This document shows, one piece after another, positions 1-7,932 of a DNA stretch of 48,860 nucleotides (position 1 is its first letter; each line of letters opens with the position of its first letter). A model generated the notes under the pieces. It was not told where the DNA came from, ran no database searches, and saw only the letters and a program-made list of their open reading frames with translations. Made by a program: the position numbers and the translations under genes. This DNA comes from JALENY01 sp036310185 (GTDB lineage Bacteria > Bacillota > Clostridia > Lachnospirales > Lachnospiraceae), in the NCBI GenBank assembly GCA_036310185.1, contig JAXJSH010000053.1:1-48860 (forward strand), written 5' to 3'.

Positions 1-15
1 AGGAGGAAAAAACAG

Positions 16-428
16 ATGAAAGAGAAGATATTTATTATAAGCGGACTTCTGGGAAGCGGTATTGCTTCTCTGTTTGGAGGCTGGGATCTGGCATTGCAGA
101 CGCTGCTGTTATGTATGCTTGTGTACTGGTTTACCGGTGGCATCCTGCTTCCGGTACGTTTACCGCTATTGCAGAAGGAATCCTGGCGGCGGAAGGTTTT
201 TATAAAGGAGCAATTGATGCGGAGTTCGGAAGTCTGCTTGAACAGGCTGTAAAAAATGTTCAGAAAGAAAACGGGCTGGACAGGGATGGAATCCAGATGG
301 TACGCTATCAGTATGACAGTTGGGGAAGACCGCTGGATGATGTTACTGGTGTGGGAATAGCCAATGATGTAGTAATAGCACAGGCTACGGTGATTTTGTG
401 GGATTATGCATTGGCGTTTGCGTATTAG
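16..428 (+). pseudogene. Phage-type holin N-terminus joined to polymorphic-toxin scraps
   Basis: A strong ribosome site (AGGAGG at 1-6) precedes an ATG at 16. The first ~45 codons read like the N-terminus of a phage/toxin-secretion holin: a hydrophobic hairpin with GLLGSGIASLFGGWD and a LALQTLLLCM segment. The similarity then stops, and this frame closes at 252, far short of the roughly 130-150 residues usual for the family. A second, overlapping frame (to 428) contains YQYDSWGRP, an Rhs/YD-repeat signature, followed by DDVTGVGIANDVVIAQA, which resembles the linker before the toxin domain in polymorphic toxins. Neither frame is a complete gene. The simplest reading is a recombination scar between a holin gene and an Rhs-type toxin gene. 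The holin match is fairly clear; the toxin match rests on short motifs. Confidence 0.5.
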
Positions 429-441
429 AAAGGGAATAAAT

Positions 442-1699
442 ATGAAGTATTTGACGTTAGGTAATGGTTTGTCAGTTTTATTTCATCAAATGCAAAACAC
501 GCATTCTGTGACTGTTGGATTATATGTAAAAGCCGGATCTGGTTATGAAACAAGTGAGTATAATGGGATTACTCATTTATTAGAGCATCTGCACTTTCGA
601 AAGTTGGGAAAATATTCTCAAGAAGAGCTTTATTACAAAATGGAAAGTATGGGAAGTACATTACGTGCAGCAACATATTGCAATTTTTTGAAATTTACAA
701 TGAAAGTAGTTCCTGAAAAAATTGAAGAATGTATTGATATATTCCAGGAATTGATTGTGACAAAAGAGTGGATGGATGAAGAAATTAAACAGGAAAAACA
801 GGTGGTTATAAATCAGATTTTGGAAAAAGGAAATTACATTACAATAGACAGAGAGGTTAGAAAGAATATTTTTAAGGACCATGGACTGGCGAATGAAATT
901 ATGGGCAATATACAAACCGTCAATAATATTAGAAAAACTGATTTGGAAAAATATAAAAAAGAGATGTTCCTCTAATATGATGGTCTGTATTACTGGAAAC
1001 TTTACTGAGTCAAAACGGGAAAAAATTTTAAAAAGATTAGAAGCACTTGAAATTTTAGAAACAGCAAATAAAAAAACGCTCTTTGCGCCTGATTGTTTTT
1101 GTACCAGAAAACCGGATATTTATTTCAGATTTGTGCAGGATAATAATCCTTTAGATGTTAATTTGTCATTTGATATGCTTTATAATGAAGAATCTAAAGA
1201 TTTATTAACAATAATGAATTGTATTTTAGGAGAAGGTGTGGGATCTAAACTCCAAAGACGTATACGTGAAGAACAATGTTATTCCTCCGATATCGCATCA
1301 TTTATTGAATGGTATCCGAAATTTGCGGTGTTGCATATTAGTTTTACTGTAGAGAAGAGGGCATTTTTAAATTGTTTAAGAGATATTATAATTGTTTTGA
1401 AATCCTTAAAGACTACGATCTGTCAGAGAGATTTAGATGTAACACTGCCATTTTATACTACAAATCAAGTGTTTTATGAAGATGATACCGAAGAAATGAA
1501 CTTCCAATTAGCTTATAATGAATTTGTGCTGGGCATGACTTATGAAAGTAATGGTTTGAAGAATAATTGTGAGACTATATTAGCATTACAAGATATGGCA
1601 CAGAAGGTGTTCAGAAAAAATAATATGTCAATTGTAGTGGTGGGAAATACCAGAAATATAACAAAAAAATCCATTAAGGAATTAGCAGAGCTTTTATAA
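442..1699 (+). pseudogene. M16-family zinc metallopeptidase, frameshifted
   Basis: The first part (ATG at 442 after AAAGGGAATAAAT, to 975) holds the inverted zinc motif HLLEH of M16 (pitrilysin/insulinase-like) peptidases, and the second part (to 1699) carries the C-terminal non-catalytic half. The two join around 960-975: the upstream frame runs ...EKYKKEMFL-stop, while the next frame continues SSNMMVCITGNFTE, the conserved strand that normally follows directly. One reading-frame shift restores a protein of about 415-420 residues, the usual size of a bacterial M16B enzyme. Sequence here is markedly A+T-rich compared with the genes to the right. It sits between two fragments of polymorphic toxin. 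Whether the shift is a true mutation or a sequence error cannot be told from one read. Confidence 0.7.
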
Positions 1700-1774
1700 A
1701 GGGCTTCAGGAACTTGCTGACAAGTGTGTTTGGACGCTGTGGCTATCCAAATGCGCTGCCTGCCCAAATGCTTA

Positions 1775-1888
1775 TGGGGTGCCCAATGGCATGTTGTGCG
1801 TGGTGACGGCAAAGGTTATATTAATGTTTACCCGGGTGGGAACAGGAAATCATGGCAGAATAAACGGTATTTGGAATATTTAATCTAA
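1775..1888 (+). pseudogene. C-terminal fragment of an Rhs-like polymorphic toxin
   Basis: An open frame without a start codon encodes WGAQWHVVRGDGKGYINVYP followed by GGNRKSW and a short tail ending at a TAA. The WHVV.G.GKGY.N.YPGG pattern resembles the extreme C-terminus of secreted polymorphic toxins. No start codon or ribosome site belongs to it, so it is a remnant. Together with the YD-repeat scrap at ~300-340 it suggests that the M16 gene now lies inside the remains of a toxin locus. The assignment is by motif memory only. Confidence 0.35.
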
Positions 1889-1969
1889 AAAAAGAGAAAT
1901 TCCAAAATGATTTTATTTTCAGTATGAGCGGATGATTGTTTATAATAAGGTAAAAAAATGGACTGGATT

Positions 1970-2011
1970 AAACAGCCGCAGACCTGTTAAGAAAAAGGCC
2001 TGCGGCTGTTT
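1970..2011. terminator. Bidirectional terminator downstream of ansA
   Basis: Twelve-base perfect stem AAACAGCCGCAG / CTGCGGCTGTTT with an 18-nt loop, in the gap between the accessory patch (plus strand) and ansA (minus strand). It can end transcripts from both sides, although the T-run is only three long on either strand. Confidence 0.7.
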
Positions 2012-2030
2012 GGCGTCTGGGAAGATCACT

Positions 2031-3047
2031 TTAATAACTTCTGTCTGCAAAATAAGAAGTTTCCATATATTTTTTTACATCACTGACCTGTTCAAAGTTG
2101 CCAAGCGCCCACATGAGCTTCATGACCAGTGACTCTGTGGTCATATCGGCTGCCACAATGACATTTTGTCTGGCAAGCTTCTGACCGACCTCATAGATAT
2201 CAAGATCGATCCCTTCATAAATACATTGAGTCGTGATCACAACAGCAAGTCCGGCTTCCACCAGCTCGTGCACCTTTGATACGATATCATGATCAACATT
2301 TGGGATTCCTCCGATGCCGAAGCTTTCAATGATCACACCTTTATAATGGTCTTTGATGAGATCAAAAATCTGGGGACCGATACCCGGAAAGATCTTCAGT
2401 ACAAAAATATCCGGGCACAGTTTTGTTGAAACAGAAAACGGTCCTTTCACTTCAGGTCTGATTTTTTCCCAATGATCACCATACATCAGTGCCTGATTAT
2501 AAGTAATTCTTCCCAGTTTAATCTCCGCGATTACAGGGAAATTGATACTCTTGAAAGCATCTTCGCTTCTGGTTTTCACTTTCATGGCATGCGTTCCGCT
2601 GATAATAGAACCGTCAAATGCCACATAAACTCCTACAACATCTTCGCAGGCAAAACGAATCGCATCAGAAAGATTTTTCTTTGCGTCGGTATACAGTGCT
2701 TCAATCGGAATCTGAGAGCCTGTCAGTACCACTGGTTTTTCCAGATTATTCAGCATATAAGTCAGTGCTGCCGCTGTATATGCCATAGTATCGGTACCAT
2801 GGCTGACAACGAATCCGTCATATTCATCATAGTGTTCCTGAACTGCTTCCGCAATCTTTACCATGAGTGTCGGATTCATATTGGTGCTATCCACACTCAT
2901 AACTGACACGCCTTCCAGATGACAGATTGACTCAATTTCCGGAATATAAGATAACAACTGTTTTACGTCGATGGATGGTGTTAATCCATCTTCAGATTCA
3001 GAGGAGGCAATAGTTCCTCCGGTAGCGATCAAAAGTATTTTTTTCAT
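2031..3047 (-). CDS. ansA: L-asparaginase, type I (cytoplasmic)
   Basis: Hydrolyses L-asparagine to aspartate and ammonia. The 338-residue protein starts MKKILLIATGGTIAS, giving the first catalytic threonine motif (TGGTIAS, residues 9-15). The second signature HGTDTMAYTA lies at 83-92 and a substrate-loop DSTNM at 53-57. There is no signal peptide, and the length fits the cytoplasmic type I family rather than periplasmic type II. Its ATG lies 6 nt after the stop codon of the upstream nhaC-like gene, and the ribosome site GGGAG overlaps the end of that gene, so the two are translated from one mRNA. The product, aspartate, is the substrate of the aspartase encoded 6 kb away. Confidence 0.93.
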   Translation of the reverse strand: MKKILLIATGGTIASSESEDGLTPSIDVKQLLSYIPEIESICHLEGVSVMSVDSTNMNPTLMVKIAEAVQEHYDEYDGFVVSHGTDTMAYTAAALTYMLNNLEKPVVLTGSQIPIEALYTDAKKNLSDAIRFACEDVVGVYVAFDGSIISGTHAMKVKTRSEDAFKSINFPVIAEIKLGRITYNQALMYGDHWEKIRPEVKGPFSVSTKLCPDIFVLKIFPGIGPQIFDLIKDHYKGVIIESFGIGGIPNVDHDIVSKVHELVEAGLAVVITTQCIYEGIDLDIYEVGQKLARQNVIVAADMTTESLVMKLMWALGNFEQVSDVKKYMETSYFADRSY

Positions 3048-3053
3048 ATATTC

Positions 3054-4481
3054 TTACTCCCGTGCTTCTTCCAGTTTTGTTGCTTTCAGACTGTTTCGAA
3101 TCTTGTCATCATTTTTGTTATCCCACATACAAATTCCGGTAAATCCAAAGAAGATGGCAACGATGATACAGGCAAAGTTAAACCACATATATGGGATATA
3201 CGAAAGTGTTGATACACCCAGAATCGTAGCCATGTAAATACCATTGTCACTCCATGGAACCATACCGGCTGTCAAAGTACCGCCAATTTCGGCATTACGT
3301 GACAGAACCTTTCGGCTGTAACCCATTTCATCGTATTTATCTGCCATGATCTTCGGTGTTAAAACGAGGGATACATACATTGCGCTGCCCAAGAGACATC
3401 CTAAGAAACCAACGATGATTGTAAAGATTGTAAGGGTACCGCCATTGTTGATGATACCATATACTTTTTCAGCAATCGCTTTGATGATGCCCACTTCATC
3501 CAAAAGACCGCCAAATCCAAGGCCCATGATAATGATAGCAATAGACCAGAGCATACTGTTAATTCCGCCTCGGCTCAGCAGAGAATCAATAAATGTTACG
3601 CCTGTGTTCATTTCCAGCTGTGCCCAGGCTGTAGAGATAGCCTGAATTGGTGAAAGATTCTGGAAAATGATTCCCCATACGATACCAAGTACTGCACCAA
3701 ATGTGATAACCGGCAGAGAAGGCATTTTTAAAACCAGCAGTGAGATTACAACGATCATTGGGATGAAAGCCAGAAGACTGATGTTAAAATGCTCCTGCAG
3801 AGATACCATTACAGATTCAACTTGTGCCATATCTGTAGCACCGCTGCCCAGTACAAAACCTGCAATTGTAAAAGCAATCGCAGAAAGACCAAAACCAATA
3901 AATGTGGTTGGCATGATACCTTTTACGTGTTCGATTACGTCGATGTCTGCCATAGCAGAGGACAGTACACAACTATCGGAGATTGGTGATAATTTATCTC
4001 CAAAGTATGCACCTGAAAGAACTGCACCAGCTGTGATAGGAGCAGGGATACCAAGACCAGCACCGATACCCATCATTGCAATACCTGCAGTACCAGCTGT
4101 TCCCCATGATGTACCTGTAGCCAGAGAAGTGATACAGCACAGCACGAGAGTTGCCAGCAGGAAGATGGATGGATGAATTATTTTCAGTCCATAATAAATC
4201 AAACTGGGAACAATACCGCTGGAAATCCATGTTCCGACCAGCGCACCGATTACCAGCATGATCAGAACTGCGCTCATCCCGTCATAAATACCCTTGCAAA
4301 GAGCATGTTCCATTTCGCCATAAGAGTGGCCATTCATCTTACCAACAGCCATAGCTAAAAACCATGCGGCTAAAATTGCAAGATGAATCTCAAGTCCAAA
4401 CTTATTGCACAGAAACGCCATAATTAAAAAGCCGCCTAACACGATGACAGCCTGAAGTAAACTGGCTGATTTTTTCTGCAT
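3054..4481 (-). CDS. nhaC: NhaC-family Na+/H+ antiporter (possible amino/organic-acid exchanger)
   Basis: A 475-residue polytopic membrane protein with roughly 11-12 hydrophobic segments. The signature region SLATGTSWGTAGTAGIAM and the following GAYFGDKLSPISDS (around residues 120-175) are typical of the NhaC antiporter family. Some family members exchange malate for lactate (MleN-like). Because this gene is co-transcribed with ansA and lies near malic enzyme and aspartase, an amino- or dicarboxylic-acid role is possible, but the sequence alone supports only the family. A clear ribosome site (AGGAGG) precedes the ATG. The C-terminus is charged and cytoplasmic-looking. Confidence 0.85.
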   Translation of the reverse strand: MQKKSASLLQAVIVLGGFLIMAFLCNKFGLEIHLAILAAWFLAMAVGKMNGHSYGEMEHALCKGIYDGMSAVLIMLVIGALVGTWISSGIVPSLIYYGLKIIHPSIFLLATLVLCCITSLATGTSWGTAGTAGIAMMGIGAGLGIPAPITAGAVLSGAYFGDKLSPISDSCVLSSAMADIDVIEHVKGIMPTTFIGFGLSAIAFTIAGFVLGSGATDMAQVESVMVSLQEHFNISLLAFIPMIVVISLLVLKMPSLPVITFGAVLGIVWGIIFQNLSPIQAISTAWAQLEMNTGVTFIDSLLSRGGINSMLWSIAIIIMGLGFGGLLDEVGIIKAIAEKVYGIINNGGTLTIFTIIVGFLGCLLGSAMYVSLVLTPKIMADKYDEMGYSRKVLSRNAEIGGTLTAGMVPWSDNGIYMATILGVSTLSYIPYMWFNFACIIVAIFFGFTGICMWDNKNDDKIRNSLKATKLEEARE

Positions 4482-4549
4482 AAAAACTACCTCCTGATCT
4501 TTTTTTGTAATAATCGATTATTTTTGGATATATCCACTTAAGTAAAGTT

Positions 4550-4578
4550 ATTATATATTATTATTCCAAATAGAACAA
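4550..4578 (-). promoter_or_regulatory. Sigma-A promoter of the nhaC-ansA operon
   Basis: On the minus strand, TTGTTC (4573-4578) and TATAAT (4550-4555) are separated by exactly 17 nt, about 70 nt before the nhaC start. The good sigma-A match and the absence of a GG-N10-GC (-24/-12) element argue against sigma-54 control, although a NtrC-like regulator is encoded next door. Confidence 0.7.
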
Positions 4579-4613
4579 CGCATATTAAAAGCCTTATTTT
4601 TCCACCTTTTCTT

Positions 4614-4628
4614 CTCTCATTTTGAGAG
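4614..4628. promoter_or_regulatory. Palindromic operator CTCTCATTTTGAGAG (site 1)
   Basis: A 15-nt perfect palindrome (six-base arms, TTT centre) located 35 nt upstream of the nhaC -35 box, an activator-like position. Its core nonamer TCATTTTGA recurs exactly twice, in inverted orientation, at the promoter of the neighbouring regulator gene (4764-4772 and 4783-4791). The likely binder is that regulator, as inference. Confidence 0.55.
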
Positions 4629-4753
4629 CTTCGGTTACAACGCTGCAGAATACATTCTCGCTTTCCTCTGTCTGTACATATCTATAAATTATATGCTTTT
4701 TTCGGGTGTTTTATCTAAAAGAAATGCATTTATTACGCTTTTGTTGTATGTTT

Positions 4754-4791
4754 TTCACAACTATCATTTTGAGGGTATTATATCAAAATGA
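4754..4791 (+). promoter_or_regulatory. Promoter of the NtrC-like regulator with two inverted TCATTTTGA sites
   Basis: A plausible sigma-A promoter, TTCACA (4754-4759) and TATTAT (4776-4781) with a 16-nt spacer. TCATTTTGA (4764-4772) lies inside the spacer, and its exact reverse complement TCAAAATGA (4783-4791) lies just after the -10 box, ten nucleotides away. A protein bound there would block RNA polymerase, which suggests negative autoregulation. Confidence 0.5.
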
Positions 4792-4924
4792 GAGTAAAAA
4801 GAAGATTTTGGATGATTTGTTATTTGATATCTCTTGTTATTTCGTGTTAAACTGTTTACAAATATTGAAAAAAGACAGCATTCGGGCCTGTCGCAGATGG
4901 TGTAATTTTACAAAAGGAGCTGCT

Positions 4925-6637
4925 ATGAATAATATTTTATGGGAAATGAGATCATCGCTTATTCGTTATTCCGAGATCATTTCAAATATAACGGATTCGG
5001 TGGTATCCATTATTGATAATCAAATGATCCGCATCCTCTACGAGGGCGGAAACTGGAGAGATGATGTTGGGAAGGACTGTGCAGAAGTAGGACATATCGC
5101 CAGCTATGCCCTGAAAACCGGCCAGTCTCAGATTATGCTGGAGCCGGCAGGCCATATCGGCTGCAAAAAATGTACCTACAAACCCCACTGCAAAGAAAAG
5201 GTGGAAATGTGGACCCCGATCATTGCCAATCAGGAAACATTGGGAATCCTTGGTTTTGTGGCGGAAAAGACAGAGACCGAAGAAAAGATTCTGGAGGATC
5301 CCCAGATTTATCTGGAATTTTTAGAGAAGATCGCGGATCTGATTGGCTATGAGGCTATACAGCTTATGGAAAACCAGCAGGAAAAAGCGCTGGTCATGCT
5401 GATGGAATCTGTCCTGGAACAGTTTGAATCAGGAGTCATGATACTGGATCAAAGCGCCCGGATCACCCGGATCAACAAACTTGGAAATGCCATTTTAAAA
5501 GAAAAATTCTATGACTTTGAACAGTTTCCTTTTGAAATCCGTTCCACAGGCGAACAGACCGGTCGTTTTAAAGAATTTGAGCTGATACAGGGGGAAGAAA
5601 GCCTTCTGGTAGTCGGAAGTCTCCATAAACTGAACCAGAGGAAATACGATACGGTACTATTTTTTACAGACATGAAGAAGCTCCGTGCTTCCCGAAATAA
5701 GATTTCTTCGTACCAGTCCATCACCGGAAATTCCAGAGCGATGCAGGATCTGCGCACAAAAATAAAAATAGCAGCAAAATCTCCTTCCTGTGCTCTGATT
5801 TATGCGGAAGAAGGACTGAATAAAAAATTATACGCACGAGCTATCCACGATGAGAGCGACCGCAGAGAAAAACCATTCGTGATCATTGACTGCCTGACAC
5901 TTCCCCGAACAAATGTAGAAAAATATCTTTTTGGTTCGGTGTCATCCGCCGGCGGCGGAGGGTATGGCAAAGTGGGGCGTATTGAAGCGGCTAATGGCGG
6001 AACTCTGGTACTGAACAACATTGAAGGCCTGTCGCCGGAAGTACAGGAGCTGTTCCTGCAGATGATCGAGACGAAGAAGATCACCCGTGTTGGTTCCGGG
6101 AAAAAACGCTCCGTTGATCTCAGGATCATTGCCACAACCAAAAAGGATCTCTGGAAAATGTCAGCGGAAGGAACGTTCAGCAGCGATCTGTATTATTCGA
6201 TCAGTGTCATCCCCATGACGATTCCTTCTCTGCGGGATCGCAGGGAGGATATCCGTTCCATGGCAGCTGCATACATTCGGGATTATGCCAGACAGCTGGA
6301 TAAAACCATCTACAAAATTGACGAAGGTTTCTGGAATGTGATAGAGACCTATGACTGGCCGGGAAATATCCAGGAACTGAAAAGTACGATGGAATACGTG
6401 GTGAACATGATGATGGATTCGGATGAGATCCGGGCAGATCTTCTGCCGGAGCAGATCCGTCCTGCAGCAGACAGCCCAGGCTCTGTACAAATGACTCTGG
6501 AAGAGTTGGAAAAAGAGTACATGCAGCGAGTCTGGGGCGTGTATGAAAGAAAAGGATATACCCGTGAAGAAATCGCCCATGTACTCGGTATCAGCCCGGC
6601 CACACTTTACAGGAAGATCAAAAAATACGGATTGTGA
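4925..6637 (+). CDS. NtrC-like (bEBP-fold) regulator with ablated ATPase motifs
   Basis: Start chosen at the ATG at 4925, which has AAAGGAG seven bases upstream; an in-frame ATG at 4706 lacks one. The 570-residue protein has an N-terminal sensory region with a Cys cluster (C80, C83, C89), a PAS-like segment (~155-250), an AAA+ fold (~265-510) and a Fis-type HTH (~540-566, ending LYRKIKKYGL). The AAA+ motifs needed for sigma-54 activation are gone. The Walker A position reads YAEEGLNK (293-300), the GAFTGA loop is replaced by SVSSAGGGG (338-346), Walker B DE is N364-N365, the arginine in DLYYR is S425, and the sensor II arginine is Q483. It is therefore probably a sigma-A-type repressor or activator in the manner of TyrR or HupR. 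The Cys cluster could bind a metal or iron-sulphur cofactor. It is divergent from nhaC-ansA and probably controls it. Confidence 0.85.
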   Translation: MNNILWEMRSSLIRYSEIISNITDSVVSIIDNQMIRILYEGGNWRDDVGKDCAEVGHIASYALKTGQSQIMLEPAGHIGCKKCTYKPHCKEKVEMWTPIIANQETLGILGFVAEKTETEEKILEDPQIYLEFLEKIADLIGYEAIQLMENQQEKALVMLMESVLEQFESGVMILDQSARITRINKLGNAILKEKFYDFEQFPFEIRSTGEQTGRFKEFELIQGEESLLVVGSLHKLNQRKYDTVLFFTDMKKLRASRNKISSYQSITGNSRAMQDLRTKIKIAAKSPSCALIYAEEGLNKKLYARAIHDESDRREKPFVIIDCLTLPRTNVEKYLFGSVSSAGGGGYGKVGRIEAANGGTLVLNNIEGLSPEVQELFLQMIETKKITRVGSGKKRSVDLRIIATTKKDLWKMSAEGTFSSDLYYSISVIPMTIPSLRDRREDIRSMAAAYIRDYARQLDKTIYKIDEGFWNVIETYDWPGNIQELKSTMEYVVNMMMDSDEIRADLLPEQIRPAADSPGSVQMTLEELEKEYMQRVWGVYERKGYTREEIAHVLGISPATLYRKIKKYGL

Positions 6638-6641
6638 TCCA

Positions 6642-7583
6642 TTATTCATCCGGTGATGCGATCTGGATAAACTCCTGCATGGCGCGGGTGAGATAGGCAT
6701 TCTTTTTGTAATAAAGATATACATCCCTCCGGGCCTCCGGGGCATCGATCTTATAGTAGAGCACAGAAGGGTCTATATGCAGGTGTTTGACCAGCATATC
6801 ACTGACAACCGAAATCCCCATCCCAAACTGTGTAAGATGATAGGTAGTCATAACCTGATCCAGTTTCAATATGTAATTGAGCTGGATTCCCTCCCGTTGA
6901 CAGAGCGCATCGATACGTTCTCTGGTATCATTATGGGAGCGCAAGACCAAAAAAGGATCATCTTTAAATTTTTTCAGAGGAACGCCCCGGACCCGCGGGT
7001 TCCGGTGGAGGTTCTTCTGCACATCATCAAATGTGAGCTGATAGCTGGAAACCCTTTGGTTGCTGCTGAAGGAGGCAGGGACCGCCAGCAGGAGATTCTC
7101 CTGAAAACATTTTTTTCTGTGATAAATCCTGGAGTCGAAAGTATAATTGTCTATTACGATATCCAGCTCTCCCTTGAACAGCTTCTGCTCCAGCTCCAGC
7201 GTGGAGCCCTCATAAAAGTTCAGATCCACAAGGGGATATTTTTTTCGAAACTGCTCTATGAACGGCGGAAAGATAAAAGAGGCGAAAAAATTGGTGCCGC
7301 CCAGGGACAGGTTTCCCGCTTTCAATTCCTGAAACTTTCCGATCTGATAAGCAAATTCATCTTCCAGATCCAGTATCTTCTTGGCAGTCCGTATGTATTC
7401 CTTTCCGCATTCCGTCAATTGGATGGGACTGACGCTTCTGTCAAAAAGCGGGGCACCGACCTTCTTTTCTATCTTTTTGATCGCGGCACTGAGTGCCGGC
7501 TGCGAGATATACAGATTCTGTGCAGCCTTTGAAAAACTCTGTTCTTTGTAGACTTCCATTACATAATTCATTCCGTAAAACAT
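6642..7583 (-). CDS. LysR-family transcriptional regulator
   Basis: A 313-residue LysR regulator: winged HTH at residues ~1-60 (SFSKAAQNLYISQPALSAAI) and a two-lobed effector domain to the end. The start is the ATG at 7583, which follows GGGAGA; a longer frame reaches 7661 but its extra 26 codons run through a perfect hairpin and are not LysR-like. It is divergent from the malic enzyme gene, the classic arrangement for a LysR regulator and its target, and the 3' end abuts the NtrC-like gene (convergent, 4 nt apart). The effector is unknown; a C4-dicarboxylate or amino acid is a reasonable guess from the context. Confidence 0.88.
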   Translation of the reverse strand: MFYGMNYVMEVYKEQSFSKAAQNLYISQPALSAAIKKIEKKVGAPLFDRSVSPIQLTECGKEYIRTAKKILDLEDEFAYQIGKFQELKAGNLSLGGTNFFASFIFPPFIEQFRKKYPLVDLNFYEGSTLELEQKLFKGELDIVIDNYTFDSRIYHRKKCFQENLLLAVPASFSSNQRVSSYQLTFDDVQKNLHRNPRVRGVPLKKFKDDPFLVLRSHNDTRERIDALCQREGIQLNYILKLDQVMTTYHLTQFGMGISVVSDMLVKHLHIDPSVLYYKIDAPEARRDVYLYYKKNAYLTRAMQEFIQIASPDE

Positions 7584-7604
7584 ATGCCGATCTCCCTGAA
7601 AAAT

Positions 7605-7667
7605 AAAAATGTGCTTCTGTTTCGTACATCCTTGCGGCTTCCATGAACGAAACAGAAGCACATTTTT
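7605..7667 (-). promoter_or_regulatory. 21-bp perfect hairpin (attenuator-like) in the lysR leader
   Basis: Positions 7605-7625 and 7647-7667 are perfect reverse complements (21 bp) around a 21-nt loop. Read in the lysR direction the stem ends in TTTTTATTTTT and lies 22 nt before the start codon, next to the ribosome site GGGAGA. That is the shape of a leader terminator, and it could also occlude translation. No similar copy is visible elsewhere in the window. Confidence 0.6.
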
Positions 7668-7863
7668 GTATCTGTAAAAATAATAACCCAGTTTTTTGTA
7701 TGATGCAACTATAGTTCATAATTTCGAAAAAATCACACCATAATATATATAAATAAATACTTATATAAAATAAGAAACACACATGACTATAATTCTTGTT
7801 TTTATAAGCTTTTAAACCGTTTATATAACCGTTTGCCTATGATAATTATAGAGTTATAAGTAT

Positions 7864-7892
7864 TTGCTTTTTGAGCAGGCAATTTTTATAAT
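7864..7892 (+). promoter_or_regulatory. Sigma-A promoter of the malic enzyme gene
   Basis: TTGCTT (7864-7869) and TATAAT (7887-7892) with a 17-nt spacer, ~40 nt before the start codon. The A+T-rich 190 bp upstream, shared with divergent lysR, is where LysR sites would be expected; I could not fix one with confidence. Confidence 0.7.
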
Positions 7893-7932
7893 AAAATCAT
7901 CATAAACAGATTGGTACAAAGGAGAAGGTAAT

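Noticed and set aside
3667..4176. 169-codon plus-strand frame inside nhaC
   Set aside because: Antisense to a well-supported membrane protein gene; Pro- and Ile-rich content reflects the reverse of hydrophobic codons.
4500..4920. Sigma-54 (-24/-12) promoter for the NtrC-like regulator's target
   Set aside because: No TGGCAC-N5-TTGC-like element on either strand; good sigma-A boxes are present instead.
7584..7661. 26-codon N-terminal extension of the LysR protein
   Set aside because: It runs through the 21-bp hairpin and the ribosome site; the family N-terminus begins at the ATG at 7583.
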